Shown: one piece after another, positions 20,701-35,425 of the stretch
How positions within the stretch are numbered: the stretch's first letter is position 1
How the letters are laid out: the number at the start of each line of letters is the position of its first letter
Program-made: the position numbers and the translations under genes
The notes under the pieces: model-generated
What the model saw: only the letters and a program-made list of their open reading frames with translations
Database searches by the model: none
Told to the model about the DNA's origin: nothing
NCBI GenBank assembly: GCA_025642065.1
Contig: JAODUP010000484.1
Span: 506,001-570,000 of the forward strand
DNA: 64,000 bases
Direction: 5' to 3'
Source of the DNA: Paralvinella palmiformis
Lineage: Eukaryota > Annelida > Polychaeta > Terebellida > Alvinellidae

Positions 20701-21249
20701 AACTGCTAGATGTTTAAATAGTTATTAATAGATAATGCTGAACAGGTTGATTGATGTCATGTTATTCTTACAGGTGTTGTTTGTTGGTGGTATAGTAGCC
20801 GGTGCCTTTTTCTCAGCCACACTGTCCAATACTTATGGAATGACTAAAGGGGTGCCTGTTAAGTCTGCATTTATCGGAGGTGTTCTCATCATGTTGGGCT
20901 CAAGAATAGGAGGTGGTTGTACAAGGTAGCTTATATATTATTTAATATGTGGGTGATCGTTTACACATTTTGATATTATTTATGATATTTGTGAGTATAG
21001 CTGTATTAGTCCTGAGAATTTTTTCTGGGGGTGGACTATCCCTTTAATCTGATGTTGCTAACTTACTTATTATGTATGTACATCAAGAGATATGTAGAAA
21101 ATATTTTATTTTATTTTTACAGTGGCCATGGGCTTTCAGGAATGGCGTACATGTCAATTGTTTCATTCATTTTTACTGCCTCCATGTTCGCTGCAGCTAT
21201 ACCAACAGCATTTATAATGCAGGCCAAAGGCCTATTGAAAGTGATTTAA
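10315..21249 (+). CDS. YeeE/YedE-family (TsuA-like) sulfur-compound membrane transporter
   Basis: Polytopic membrane protein of the sulfur-transport (YeeE/YedE) family; bacterial TsuA of this family imports thiosulfate. Nine exons: 10315-10537, 14973-15056, 15763-15920, 17908-17956, 18076-18178, 18313-18418, 18529-18753, 20774-20925, 21123-21249. All are GT-AG with matching phases; total 1227 nt, 408 aa plus stop. The first 50 residues are a soluble Ser/Asp-rich N-terminus. The hydrophobic part begins at CLLCVICGLIFGF (56-68), followed by the family-typical FVLEKSRIFEP and RNQM. The first-half signature MVLCGACPTTILCQLGAG (150-167) and second-half signature GSRIGGGCTSGHGLSG (358-373) match the cysteine-containing motifs of the family. 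The S of GGCTSG is created across the last intron. Cys156 and Cys365 are my candidates for the substrate-relay cysteines. The protein has no clear N-terminal signal peptide. It lies between ERR and GPATCH2 on the opposite strand. Substrate and membrane location are inferred. Confidence 0.9.
12370..12430 (-). repeat. tRNA-derived SINE head (fragment)
   Basis: Reverse strand reads CAGGGCACTCTGATAACACA then GTGGATAGAGCA and GGGTTCGAAT. These are tRNA-like A-box and B-box halves at normal spacing, so the fragment is a pol III promoter-derived SINE head. It lies in the first intron of the transporter gene. Confidence 0.6.
15165..15314. mobile_element. 150-bp foldback/MITE-like element
   Basis: About 48-50 bp at each end are imperfect inverted repeats: left arm begins ATGTTACAGTTAATCT, and the right arm read backwards begins ATGTTACAATTAATCT. 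Both contain GTAATATGTATATTA. The structure is a short non-autonomous DNA element or foldback lying in an intron of the transporter gene. No clear target-site duplication. Confidence 0.65.
16738..17382. mobile_element. Non-autonomous DNA transposon with AAAGNNACAGTTCAC ends
   Basis: Left end AAAGGGACAGTTCAC (16742-16756). The right end GTGAACTGTTTCTTT (17366-17380), reverse complemented, is AAAGAAACAGTTCAC. Flanks are TTCA on the left and TTAA on the right, which may be a decayed TTAA target site as used by piggyBac-type elements. Such ends (TTAAAGGGACAGTTCACC-like) are common on animal MITEs. Length about 640 bp, no transposase frame. A copy of its right-hand part recurs at about 20938-21050 in the same gene. 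Confidence 0.6.
17701..17736. repeat. (TA)n microsatellite
   Basis: Uninterrupted alternating TA run within an intron of the transporter gene. Confidence 0.9.
20938..21050. repeat. Fragment of the 16738-17382 element
   Basis: Shares TATGTGGGTGAT, a TTTATGATATTTGTGA block and TATAGCTGTATTA in the same order as 17290-17350, and ends in a CTATCCCTTTAA terminus like that family. It lies directly before the last exon of the transporter gene. Confidence 0.6.
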
Positions 21250-22578
21250 AGATGTCATTTGCTTGTCAAACGTGTACTGATGATATCCCATTAATCCTTG
21301 TTGGTCCAAAGGTTATTAACTGTTAGCTTCCAGTGAAAATTAAATTGCTTTAATCAGGCAGTTTTCTCAGTAATAACAACAACTTTCCAAAATCATTCCA
21401 TCATGGTGGTAATTATTGATGAGGAATCCAGATTTTGTATTGAGGATGGCTGATGGGGCAAGTAGATGGTAGCCAGATTAGGTTAATGGTCCTTCAGAAA
21501 CAGCAAAGGCGATACTACAATTTTGGTCATTTATACTGAAGGTCTCACTCACTCACTCACTCACTCACTCACTCACTCACTCACTCACTCACTCACTCAC
21601 CCACTCACCCACTCATACACACAAGCAGTACTTTCAGTATTTGACCTCATCTTATTGCCAACAATGATACGCACAATTTTTTTAATTATTCCAAGATGTT
21701 TATATTAAACTACCATACTGATGTAAGTGCTGAAGATAAGTATGAGATCATAAGCTGTGTGTGTGCGTCAATTTGCATTTTTTTTTATTGTTGAAGAATG
21801 TTTTATTTTTATTTGCATTCATTGCACTCTTGATTTGATATTTTGTTTGCATCATTTGTGTGAAACAAATCTCTGGAGAATCTTACTGGGTATTTTTTTA
21901 GTGCCACAAGTCACTTTGTTTATGGTGTTCGTGTTGGGTGCTTATCATATAGTTCAAAGATGTAACTTTTTTTTATTGATAGTTAGTTGTCTGTCTGTTG
22001 TGTGTTCTGGTGTAATTTTTTTTTATTGATAGTAAATAGTTTTAGTAGTAAGCACTGTTTGTATCCACAGAATATGACAATAATTCAAGGCACTGATTGT
22101 CTTTGAGCCATTATCAGAGACAAGTTTTTTACTGTACAGTTTGTTAATATCTTTCATTATCTGATATCAACAATACTAATTTTAAGTAATAATGTGCCGA
22201 CAGTAATTTCTCACAGAGCAGCTGATTGTTTCTTGTAATTGTTGTATGTGATGTAATTTATGATGTTACGTGTTGTTGTTGTTAAGATGTGTGCTCTAAG
22301 CTCTGGTTTAACAGTTAAATTTTGATTGGATAACATATCATAGCAGTTGTGCTAGACATTGTGCATTTAAGGTTGAGAATAGTTCAGTATTTGTATGAGA
22401 GATGTGTGTATAGTTACTGAATTATTCATGGACAGTAAGGAGTTATGGTTCGTAATCATACTGGTAACTGTTTTCCACCTAGTTACATGTAATCAATCAT
22501 AATGTGGATTTTACACATTCATGCCGATATTATGTACAGTAATTAAGGTACACTACACTGTCTGTATGTAAATGATAG

Positions 22579-22609
<31 letters not shown>

Positions 22610-22940
22610 TTCGAATTCTGTACTGTTAGACTGTGTTTATAATGTATGTTTTATCATTTATATTAAGTTACTTGTTGGTTTGTTTGCTACATAGCATGGT
22701 AATCTGGAAAAATCACATCTTCAGTGATTTAAAAAAATGAATAAATGGTGTATTATTAGATGTCAGTTGAAATAACTATTTTAAATTTCCTCCATAAATA
22801 TGAGGGTTGTTATTTTTGCTGACTGATGGGGTGTGCATTTCTCACACCACTTGGTTATAAACTTTTTATAAAACGTTCTTGCATTGATAATTGTCAAAAC
22901 TGTTGTCAATTTTAATAATAAAACATTTGTTGACCCTTGT
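21250..22940 (+). other. 3' untranslated region of the TsuA-like gene
   Basis: No coding exon follows the stop. The strongest polyadenylation signal is AATAAA at 22917-22922, followed by a T/GT-rich stretch, which would give a 3' UTR of about 1.7 kb. Microsatellites occur at 21545 (TCAC)n and 22578-22606 (TA)n. Confidence 0.5.
21545..21613. repeat. (TCAC)n tetranucleotide microsatellite
   Basis: About 17 units of CACT/TCAC in the 3' untranslated region of the transporter gene. Any frame across it encodes a meaningless LTHS repeat. Confidence 0.95.
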
Positions 22941-25070
22941 ATTGTTTGTAATTCGCGTAAAATTAATGTTGGGTTTTCTTAACTCTTGGGATAGTCTACA
23001 CACAATCATGGACACAATAAGATAATTGATTTGCTGTTGTGAACAAATTTATTTTCTTGAGAAGACTGATTTGTAATATCGTGTCTATTCACTATGTAGC
23101 AGTGATTCTGACGACAACAACATGAGAATGTATAAAGCATATGAACCAGGAAAACCATTGCATCATGGCTTTGCTACTGCCCTTTAGCTAACATTGTAAA
23201 TTTCGGATAAATATTGGAGTTGGCAAACAAAGAAATGTGCTGGACAAGGAATTTAGTGTTGTACAAAAATAGCACACAATTAACAGTTACGAATAAAGGT
23301 AACGTTGTGTTGATACGATCATAACAGCACATTTCTCCAATAGCTGTCTTCTGACTTCACAAAATTTTTAAGTATTATCATCACCCAAGTTGATATTTCT
23401 AAAATCAACTTAGTGTGCACACATGTGTATGTATATTACATAAGCAGGCATAGATGGTATGAATTATCAAGACAAACGATGCTAAGAAGTGACAACTGCT
23501 TCAATAATGCTTTGGAACATTCACTTCATAAAAAATAATTTATATTTCTGACGTCTTTTATCGTAGAATATACCGTAATATTAGAGATGGCTACCAGCCA
23601 GATGGCTCTAAAGCTAGAATACAACAAATTTGGACATAAAAGTAGTAAATAAACTCTACAGCAGAATCCTCCCATAAATACATTAAGATAAACAATTATT
23701 AAGTTGGGAGTGACGAGGACATTTTTATCGCTAAGTGACAACAGTAATTATGATCTAGTTCATCTACTATGGTCATACACATGCTGCCAAACATTAATGG
23801 ACTCCTCCAGTTATGGACTAGATTTACTGGTAAGCCTGTGTTTTCATGATTGTACAAGACATTGGGAAGGCATTAAGTGAAATGAAATTAAGTGCATAGT
23901 GAGGGTTTCCTGCAGTACAGATGGAAGTGAAACGTACAACAATATACAACACACGAAAAAGAAAAGCCACAAAACAATATGCACCGAGTGTTAAAACGGA
24001 TTGTATTTACAGCCTAAAATGGTTTCTCGGCATTAACAGTGTTTTATATTTTTTATAAACGTCATGAACAAACTGGAACTTTTACGTGTTACTCTACTGA
24101 ACAGGGAACAAGAAGTCACTTAACAAAAACTCTGACACAAGATAATCACAGTAAGTCCCAAATGTGCCAAGTTTCATGGCTTTGTCGACAATAAAAATTG
24201 TTGGTCTTATATTCCCCCCCCCCCCCTACATAAACCTTCAAGCAGTGCACCTGAATTCCAGATAACATTTCAACAAACAACATGTTCACCTTCATACCAA
24301 CATACAACAAGACAGAAAACTGTTACCAAAACAAACGAGCTACGTATTGGTCAACAATCAATGGGATACGATGTCAAGTCGAAGTGAGTAGACCGAATTA
24401 TTTCCATGCATGATCCCGAAAACCATACAACCACCAGTAAAAACTGATGTGTCGGTTAGATCCAAGGTAGTGCCTTTTCTGCTGTAGGGCCAAATCCTTA
24501 TGTCGCGTGGACAGGTAAAGTCAACCCCTCAAATGATTACAGAGTAGTTAAGAAATGAACACAAATAAACTGTCAAGAAATAGTTCTTTAACATTGCTTA
24601 TTCCTGGTCATTTTACCATTTTAACATCATCAACTTTTTTACTAAATGTTATATCTATTTGTTTCTTTTCTGTAAAATGCATGACAGTAATTCTCGTCAA
24701 ATTATTTAGAACATTATAAAAACTTGAGATATAAACAAATTATAAAATGACATTAGTATATTAACCAGAATGCAAACATTTTCATGTCATCAGCACATCT
24801 GGAAATGGAGACCCAGAAAGAAATTATTTAAACAACTAGAAATACATACTTGGTAACCAATCTTTAACAGGATTCTTTGAAACAATTCAATAGAAAAACT
24901 GACAGAAATTTCCATGGAATAAACTTCATACAATCAGAATTAACAAAGCTACACATAACAGAACCCTCACGTAATAAAATGTATACCATTGTACACCTTC
25001 AGTGGGTAATTACACAAACATCTATTTCTAAACTTCAGGTATTAAAAAGGTTACACATCCATGGCATTGC
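22941..25070. other. Intergenic, between two converging genes
   Basis: No gene seen. AT-rich, with a poly-C run near 24213-24227. The GPATCH2 transcript (minus strand) must end here and the transporter transcript (plus strand) just to the left. Confidence 0.5.
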
Positions 25071-29247
<4,177 letters not shown>

Positions 29248-29302
29248 TACTCATTTGATGGCTGCTTGCCTGATGTCGGACTATTTGTATACATCACCAA
29301 TC
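29248..29302 (-). other. GPATCH2 5' untranslated segment of the first coding exon
   Basis: A pyrimidine-rich acceptor (TTAACTTTCAG) ends at 29303 on the minus strand, so the first coding exon probably starts at 29302 and an upstream noncoding exon lies further right. The exon was not located; the promoter at 35.3 kb is one candidate for its origin. Confidence 0.4.
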
Positions 29303-29494
29303 CTGAAAGTTAAATTTTGTAGTTGTTAATTAAAACCAAATGGCAGAATGCAGATAGATCCAAAATAACTCACATAGTATGGATGCATGCCCTCAATAGG
29401 AATTAAGATTGTAGAATCCACTGACTAGATTTAGCTTAAGTTCTCTCGCCTAATTAAAAATTTAACTCTCTACCTTTGATTTTTTCATGCCACA

Positions 29495-29645
29495 CCAGAC
29501 ATGGGCTTAATTCAATTCTGGAATTGATGTTTAAATCTAATTCCAAAATTGATGTTCAATTCCAATTCCAAAATTGGAATTGATTATTTTAATAAAATAT
29601 AATTGGAATTGAGAAATTTTGAATTGGAATTGAAGTTTCCTACAA
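29495..29645. repeat. CAATTCCA-rich repeat, copy 2
   Basis: Starts CAGACATGGGCTTAATTC and consists mainly of ATTCCAAT and its complement ATTGGAAT, so the whole block can fold on itself. Same family as 27915-28250. Confidence 0.55.
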
Positions 29646-29949
29646 AAAAATTAAATCCAGCAATTAATTTACCATTTTTACAATGTTAACACTTACATGT
29701 GGTGTTACCAATATAGTGGAACCATAATGATCCAGAACTTTGGTTCCTTTTATATATACTGTACTCATGTGAATAAGGGCCTCTGCTCGAACAGGGGCTG
29801 GGGGTAAATATGATTTGAAATAAATAAGCACCCCTGTTTGATATAGCGCCCCCTCTTGAAGAAAACAAATGAAGATACACATGTACGAATACTCTAGTAT
29901 AGATTCATTTATCATCGCCCATATTCTTTTCACATGTCAGCAGTATACT

Positions 29950-30330
29950 TGCCATTGATGTTGTTGTTTTTTGTTGTTCGGGGAGAATCCCCAGGCTGTC
30001 GCTTAATCAGCACGGCCTCTATGTTGGAGTGGTTGAGAAACCTCCTCCCCCACCACTCACAGGGGAGCAGTACAGAAAGATGGAGCCGAAATACCCTGAG
30101 GGTGGTCACTGCCAGAGTGTTTTACGTCCTCAGGGGGTTTTTAACATACCCCTTTATTTTTAAATAATTCAGTGGAGACGGCAGCGCCATTTAACGTGGT
30201 CAGCCACCCACGATGTAGTGAGCCGAGAAATTAATACCTGGAAAAGTTTCGACCTTTTACAGGGTTTGAACCTGCGACCGTTGGCACCAAGTGCCGGGTG
30301 CTTAACCACTAGGCCACCGGAGCTCACTGG
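29950..30330 (-). repeat. tRNA-derived SINE, about 380 bp
   Basis: Reverse strand starts GAGCTCCGGTGGCCTAGTGG (A-box) and has CGCAGGTTCAAACC (B-box) some 50 bases on. It then runs through a GC-richer body, ending in a CGGGGAGAATCCCC palindrome and a poly-AAC-like tail. A piece of its tail end (CGGGGAGAAGTCCCAGG) recurs inside the transposon at 44175-44200. The 77-residue open frame across it is not a gene. Confidence 0.7.
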
Positions 30331-30689
30331 TTTTTTTTGCCATTGATGTTCATGTCAGTTAATTTATACTGGTATTATGGAAAATTCTTGGCAAAAATAA
30401 TCATGCACAAAACTAATTCCATCATATAAATTGTCAGTTGCTCATCAGTTCCAAGTAAAATTACTATAAATGTTGTGCAAATTCTATGTCTTGTTATTAT
30501 TATCTTTTAATAAAAACGTAAATTTTGCACCATACGTTGACATGTTTTTGGACAATATTTTCAGTACGATAATCGTTTATATCAGACACCAACATGTCTT
30601 AAAAACAATAAGAGCCTCTGCTTGAATAGCTGCCAGGGGGAAACAGTCATCAAAAACAATAGCCGCTGGGGCCCTTATTCGTGTGAGTA

Positions 30690-30718
30690 CGGTATATATA
30701 TATATATATATATATAAT
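30690..30718. repeat. (TA)n microsatellite
   Basis: TA run between the SINE and the recombinase fragment. Confidence 0.85.
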
Positions 30719-30809
30719 ATATCAGATACGCACACCGACTGTGGCACCCCAAGTGAGCATTTAACTAATTAAAATGGTCTGGATACCATGGGCTCCGACC
30801 CCCAACACT

Positions 30810-31107
30810 GTGACACCACCACATAGCATACATATAATCTATATAGAGATATTGCTATTTAGAACTTAATTAATTTATCATCTCACCGAGAATGCCAACC
30901 CGGAGCCAAAACTTGCCCCATCTCTCCTAAAACTGTGACTACTATAGCCTGTCCCTAGACCTAACTGTTTTAATAACCATTTGAGATCTTTTGTAAACTT
31001 ACCATATGTCAGTGGTTTAGTATCTAACAGGGTTGTGAAAGTAAATACAGGATCTGACACCACCACATAGCATGCCTGTAATCTATATAGAGATATTGCT
31101 ATTTAGG
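30810..31107 (-). mobile_element. Tyrosine-recombinase remnant flanked by direct repeats
   Basis: On the minus strand, 31066-30878 encodes a fragment with PLTYGKFTKDLKWLLKQLGL and YSSHSFRRDGASF. The HxFRR box is the C-terminal catalytic signature (H-x-x-R) of tyrosine recombinases as found in Crypton and DIRS/Ngaro elements. It is bounded by two near-identical copies of about 52 bp, at 30810-30862 and 31055-31107, each starting GACACCACCACATAGCAT and ending GAGATATTGCTATTTAG. The catalytic tyrosine region is not visible, so this is a truncated relic. Split direct repeats are typical of DIRS-like elements, but here the spacing is very short. Confidence 0.6.
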
Positions 31108-31259
31108 AATTTACCCCCGTTCAATGTTTAGAACGGGCAAAACAATTTAAACCACAAAGTAATTAATTCATAAATATTTCTTCTATAACAATCCTACTTG
31201 GAATATAAACTACTCGGTAAAAAGTATTAGGCCCAAAGAGTGGGAAACAATTGCCACAC

Positions 31260-31260
<1 letters not shown>

Positions 31261-31291
<31 letters not shown>
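31261..31291. repeat. (TA)n microsatellite
   Basis: Perfect TA run downstream of the recombinase remnant. Confidence 0.9.
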
Positions 31292-31296
<5 letters not shown>

Positions 31297-31842
31297 CAAC
31301 ATGTCAAAGCTGTGGAATAAATTGATACACGAAAAGAAATGCTGAATAAGACTCATTAGGATTATCATGATTATATCACTACACTTTATGTGTTGTTGAT
31401 AGGCAGGTGATATCTACTTGTTCAGAAACAGATGCATTTACCCTTTTCTTTCATTGTGGTAAATGCATGCCTGCCAATGTCAACTGCAGACGAGTGCTGC
31501 TGCTGCCGCCAGTAGACAGCAATAGTTACCAATCAACTAGGTTAGCTGAATGGCTATAGATATTCAGAGACAGTTGAATGGCTAGGGATATTCAGACGGC
31601 TGAACTACGGGTAGTCAAAAACAATGCTTAAACCAGCACTCTGTTTTAAGCATTGTTTGTACCGATGCAAAAGTCCTCCGGGCAGTCAATCTAACACAAC
31701 GAGCAACAATATGGAGAAATGAATGTGATTATTTATCACTGAAAAGTGTAACAAAACAAGTGCCTACTATGCCTATTATGGAAAAGTATTTCAGTTATGC
31801 TCAACATTTATTTCAGTTTTAAAATATTTACACATTTATGAT

Positions 31843-32632
31843 CAGGGTTGGGTTTCTGTCGGCAGAAACCTATTTCTGCTACACAGCAGGCAGAATGTGG
31901 CAGAAGCTACTTTCTGCCTGCAGAAATAATAATTCTGAAAATGCTGCCTATTGAAGATGGTGGAGCCGCTGGTTCAGCAATTGAAGTTCTAAATTTATGG
32001 TAAGATTGTGGGATTCTTCGTAATGATTCCTAGTTGAGAATTTATAAGGGTTTCAAGAACAGAGAAATTAGCAGAAACTGATTTGAAAAACATAATCACG
32101 TTTATTTAGTTGATATTCATATGTAGCATAAGCCACAACATCAAAAAAGTTTATACTGCTGCATTCATTTATTGATTTAACTGCCATTAAGCATGACAAC
32201 TTTTAGTAAAAAAAATAAAGGAAGCCAGTATAATCAATCAATCACTATTTGTTTGTGATTAGGTGCAATATAATGTTGAATTCAGTAGTTCAAGTTTGTA
32301 TGTCCTCTGAGCATCCTGTAATAGAGAACCAACTTTGCTGCCTTGGTCACCCAAAGCTGGTTTCAGAATTTGTTGTGCACAAGTCCAAAGGTTGAAAATG
32401 CTCTCTCCCTTGAAGCAGAAGATCTCCAAAGATCAGTCATTTGGCTAGGAGATATATGCTAACCAAGCAGAATAACCAATGAAAAAAGTAATTAATTGCC
32501 AATTGTTACTGAAGTATATGGTCTACTGGACTATTTCTGCCAAAGTGAAGGTTAAAACCTATTTCTGCCCTGCCGGCAGATACCTATTTCTGTCATTGCA
32601 GAAACCAGCAAGCAGCAAAACTGTCAACCCTG
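31843..32632 (-). mobile_element. Degenerate hAT transposon with 8-bp target-site duplication
   Basis: Ends are inverted: CAGGGTTG at 31843-31850 and CAACCCTG at 32625-32632. Flanking octamers are TTTATGAT (31835-31842) and TTTATAAT (32633-32640), a 7/8 match expected of a hAT target duplication. Subterminal TTTCTGC/GCAGAAA words are repeated at both ends. On the minus strand near 32430-32290 the frame reads RERAFSTFGLVHNKF, a stop, then NQLWVTKAAKLVLYYR. This is the C-terminal dimerisation region of hAT transposases with one in-frame stop. The rest of the transposase is missing (790 bp total). Confidence 0.8.
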
Positions 32633-32640
32633 TTTATAAT

Positions 32641-34992
32641 TTATACAAATAGAAAAACATGCAGCTGACAATGACAGACAAACTTTGAATAATGTATGCT
32701 GTGAGACATCCAATTAAGGTTAGAACATTTCTGGGTATAGAACTCTTTTAGCATATAATACTGGCTCAGTTGTTTAAAGTATTGCTAAGTCCAACGGTTA
32801 TAAGGCTATAGATTCAGAGAAATGTTTTAATTTATTCCCCTTTAAAACTGGTGTGCAGTGTTAAAGTTGTACACTACTACTGCAATTACCACAGATATAG
32901 CCATATATATAAATAAATCCCAAATTAACTATAATAATTATAGAATTATTTCAGCCATAAAGTTTAGTTTCAGAAAACCTGTTTGACAAATTTTGCAGTT
33001 TTATGCAGCTGTAAAAAACTGGTCACTGGGTTTAAACAATATACTAAATGATTAGGTCTAATGGATCTGACAAAGCTGTAATTATTCCTAATTGTATTCA
33101 GTAAGCCACATTCTTAAGATATAGTGAATTATCACAGCATCTTGCAGTCAGTGCCAGAAAATTTAAATACTTTCTCTTAGTCAGCCAGGTTTGCTCCCAC
33201 TGCGCGTGCACAAAGGAACAGCCATACCTGCTGAAGGGTATGCCCAAAACAGGACCAGTGCCAAAGGCCTGTGTTATATAGAGATCTAATACTGGCATAT
33301 GGTTCAGTCCAGTATTTAACTAGAATTAGTTCTGGTTCCGAGACTCAACAAGCCTATGACTGTCATCACTTGTTTATTATCTGTTTGTCTAGCAGTGAAG
33401 TTAATTTAGTTCAAACAGAAGGACCACCTTTTCTGGCTTGAGGCAGTCAGTCAATGATACATATGAATATTATGATGCTGTAAAGTTTAAGTTTTCTATA
33501 ATAAGTAGACACAGAAAAAAGAACAGAATTTCAAAATATAGTAAGCAAGGTAATATTGATCTTAATGGAAATTCCTCTTCTGGTTCTGCTGTGAAAGATG
33601 GCTGTTGGGTGTTCAGCACAGATGTATTGCAGAATACCAGAATAATAATAATATTGAATCTCTCCCCACCTGAACCTGAACTGGTAACAATTTAAAATCC
33701 ATTAGCCCACCACATTATTTGATGTTACACATTTGGCAAACTGGATCTAAGTTTGTGTGGCTACCCTTTTCTCTGCTTTAGTGTCCACAATTGTATTAAA
33801 TGTTGCTATTTTATGGGGTACTCTTGTGCACATGGCATAGACTAAATGGACTGATCGACCTCCAATGATAGTGAAGTGAGGTAAATGATCAGACACCCTT
33901 CTGACATAGCTATGCCAGATTCTTGGTCTTTGGCCAACTGGGCTACCAGTTAGTTGATGAAGGTTTTCCTGGCACCCAGTTACTACTGGACATCATAACA
34001 AATGACTATATCTCGAGCACTAACATTTTACAATCATGTGGATATTGTCTTTCAGTTAGTGAGTAGGCTAAAACACTAGCCCGAACAGGCTACTCCCATT
34101 TTGTGGCAGTCTCAAGTTCGTTTTCCATAGAATGATTTCCTGCTGTTTTGAAGCGTTGTGGTGGAAAATATGCACAGAAATTCTTGGCTGGAGTGATTTA
34201 GTCCCACCAATAACTCTAAAAGATCTATGAAAATGTGCCCAAAATATGCCACTAATAATAAGTAAATAATTTTATGTTAATATTATAAGTAGATGATATT
34301 ATATTATGATATTATTTTAGGTTTGCTTTGGAAAATTGTTACATCTTATAGGGATCAATGCTGTTCTCAAAAATTGAGTTCAACAATCAATCACACTCTT
34401 TATCAAACATGAAACAAATATTTTTGTCTACAAATAAATATTTGATTCATAAATTATTCCTGGTAAAACCTGAGAATATCAGTCAAAGCTTTAGGTATGT
34501 TTAATATCATCAACAGTTTTCACTTGCAGCGTGAGGTGGTCTCACATCAGATGTGGTATAAAAGGTAATATACCTGTAGTCAATTACCCGGAGGTGTTAA
34601 AACTCATGAAAAATTATTTAATATAAAAAGTTACATAACTTCTCGTACATCAACATTGTTTTGTGTGGTAAATATAAATAGTAGTCGCGAAATGACCTGT
34701 ATTCGCCCTGCCATGTGCACTGCCACAGGGGTGTGTGAAAAAAGACTGCATCATAAAGGCGGGGAAGTTTTACATACGGCATTTAACTTTAATATAGTGA
34801 CCACACATCATGGAAACAATGGCATGCAAAAGATGTTGACAACTAGAAAACTGTCGAATTTAATCAGGAATAGTAAGAGTAGACCCTCTATCAGTGTAGT
34901 GAAGGACGCGTGTGACCGTGTCTCATGCACAATGACAATACTCGGTGACGACACACACACCAGCTCAATCAAGCAGATATGTCAACATTAGG
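32641..34992. other. Gene-free interval
   Basis: No gene recognised. The 111-residue plus-strand open frame at 34656-34991 has no splice context or recognisable motif, and I do not call it. Around 33840-33890 there is weak similarity to the 3' body of the SINE family found at 36.1 kb. Confidence 0.4.
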
Positions 34993-35205
34993 GCAACAAT
35001 GATGGCAATCTATAACATATTCCCGCAAAATTAATAACCGCTTTATCTGCTGAAGTGAAGGACCATAAATTCATAATATCTAAATTGATAACATTCACAT
35101 TGCGAGAGTTTTACAATGTTATCGTTTAGTTATGACACATATTCAGCACTTTATTTTATACCTGGACACTCTTCTGTGTTATATCTAATGACAGTAGTCT
35201 ACTAG
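34993..35205. repeat. Direct duplication, copy 1 (left of the promoter)
   Basis: Shares a run of blocks in the same order with 35713-35935: TGATGGCAATCT, TTAATAACCG, TTTATCTG, GGACCATAAATT, TTTTACAATGTTATC and a TTATACCTGGAC-like block. Divergence is moderate, so the duplication is not recent. Confidence 0.65.
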
Positions 35206-35279
35206 CTTAAAGTTGATTAATTCTCAGCTCGAATCATCTCAAATATACTACATAAAAGGACGAAGAATTTGTGTTGCTG

Positions 35280-35425
35280 AGTTTCTCAAACTAACATCTG
35301 ACTGACGCCATCTTTGTTTTGACTATGATCTCGTGACCTCTCGTTCTCAGAAAAAACGTAAATCTCGCGAGACTATAACAGCTGCTGGCACTTGAGGAGT
35401 TGACTGGACACAACAAAGCAGCATT
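35280..35425 (+). promoter_or_regulatory. Promoter of the 111-aa gene, possibly bidirectional with GPATCH2
   Basis: TCTCGCGAGA at 35363-35372 is the palindromic core-promoter element known from housekeeping promoters, 54 bp before the ATG. ACGCCATCTTTG at about 35305-35317 is, on the other strand, a YY1-type AAGATGGCG box. YY1 boxes in that orientation typically sit just inside minus-strand transcripts, so GPATCH2 (minus strand, to the left) may also start here. No TATA box. Confidence 0.55.

Noticed and set aside
21523..21708. Open frame encoding an LTHS repeat
   Set aside because: It is a translation of the (TCAC)n microsatellite in a 3' UTR.
34656..34991. 111-codon plus-strand frame as a gene
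   Set aside because: No splice context, no recognisable motif, no coding composition, and it runs into repeat-related sequence.
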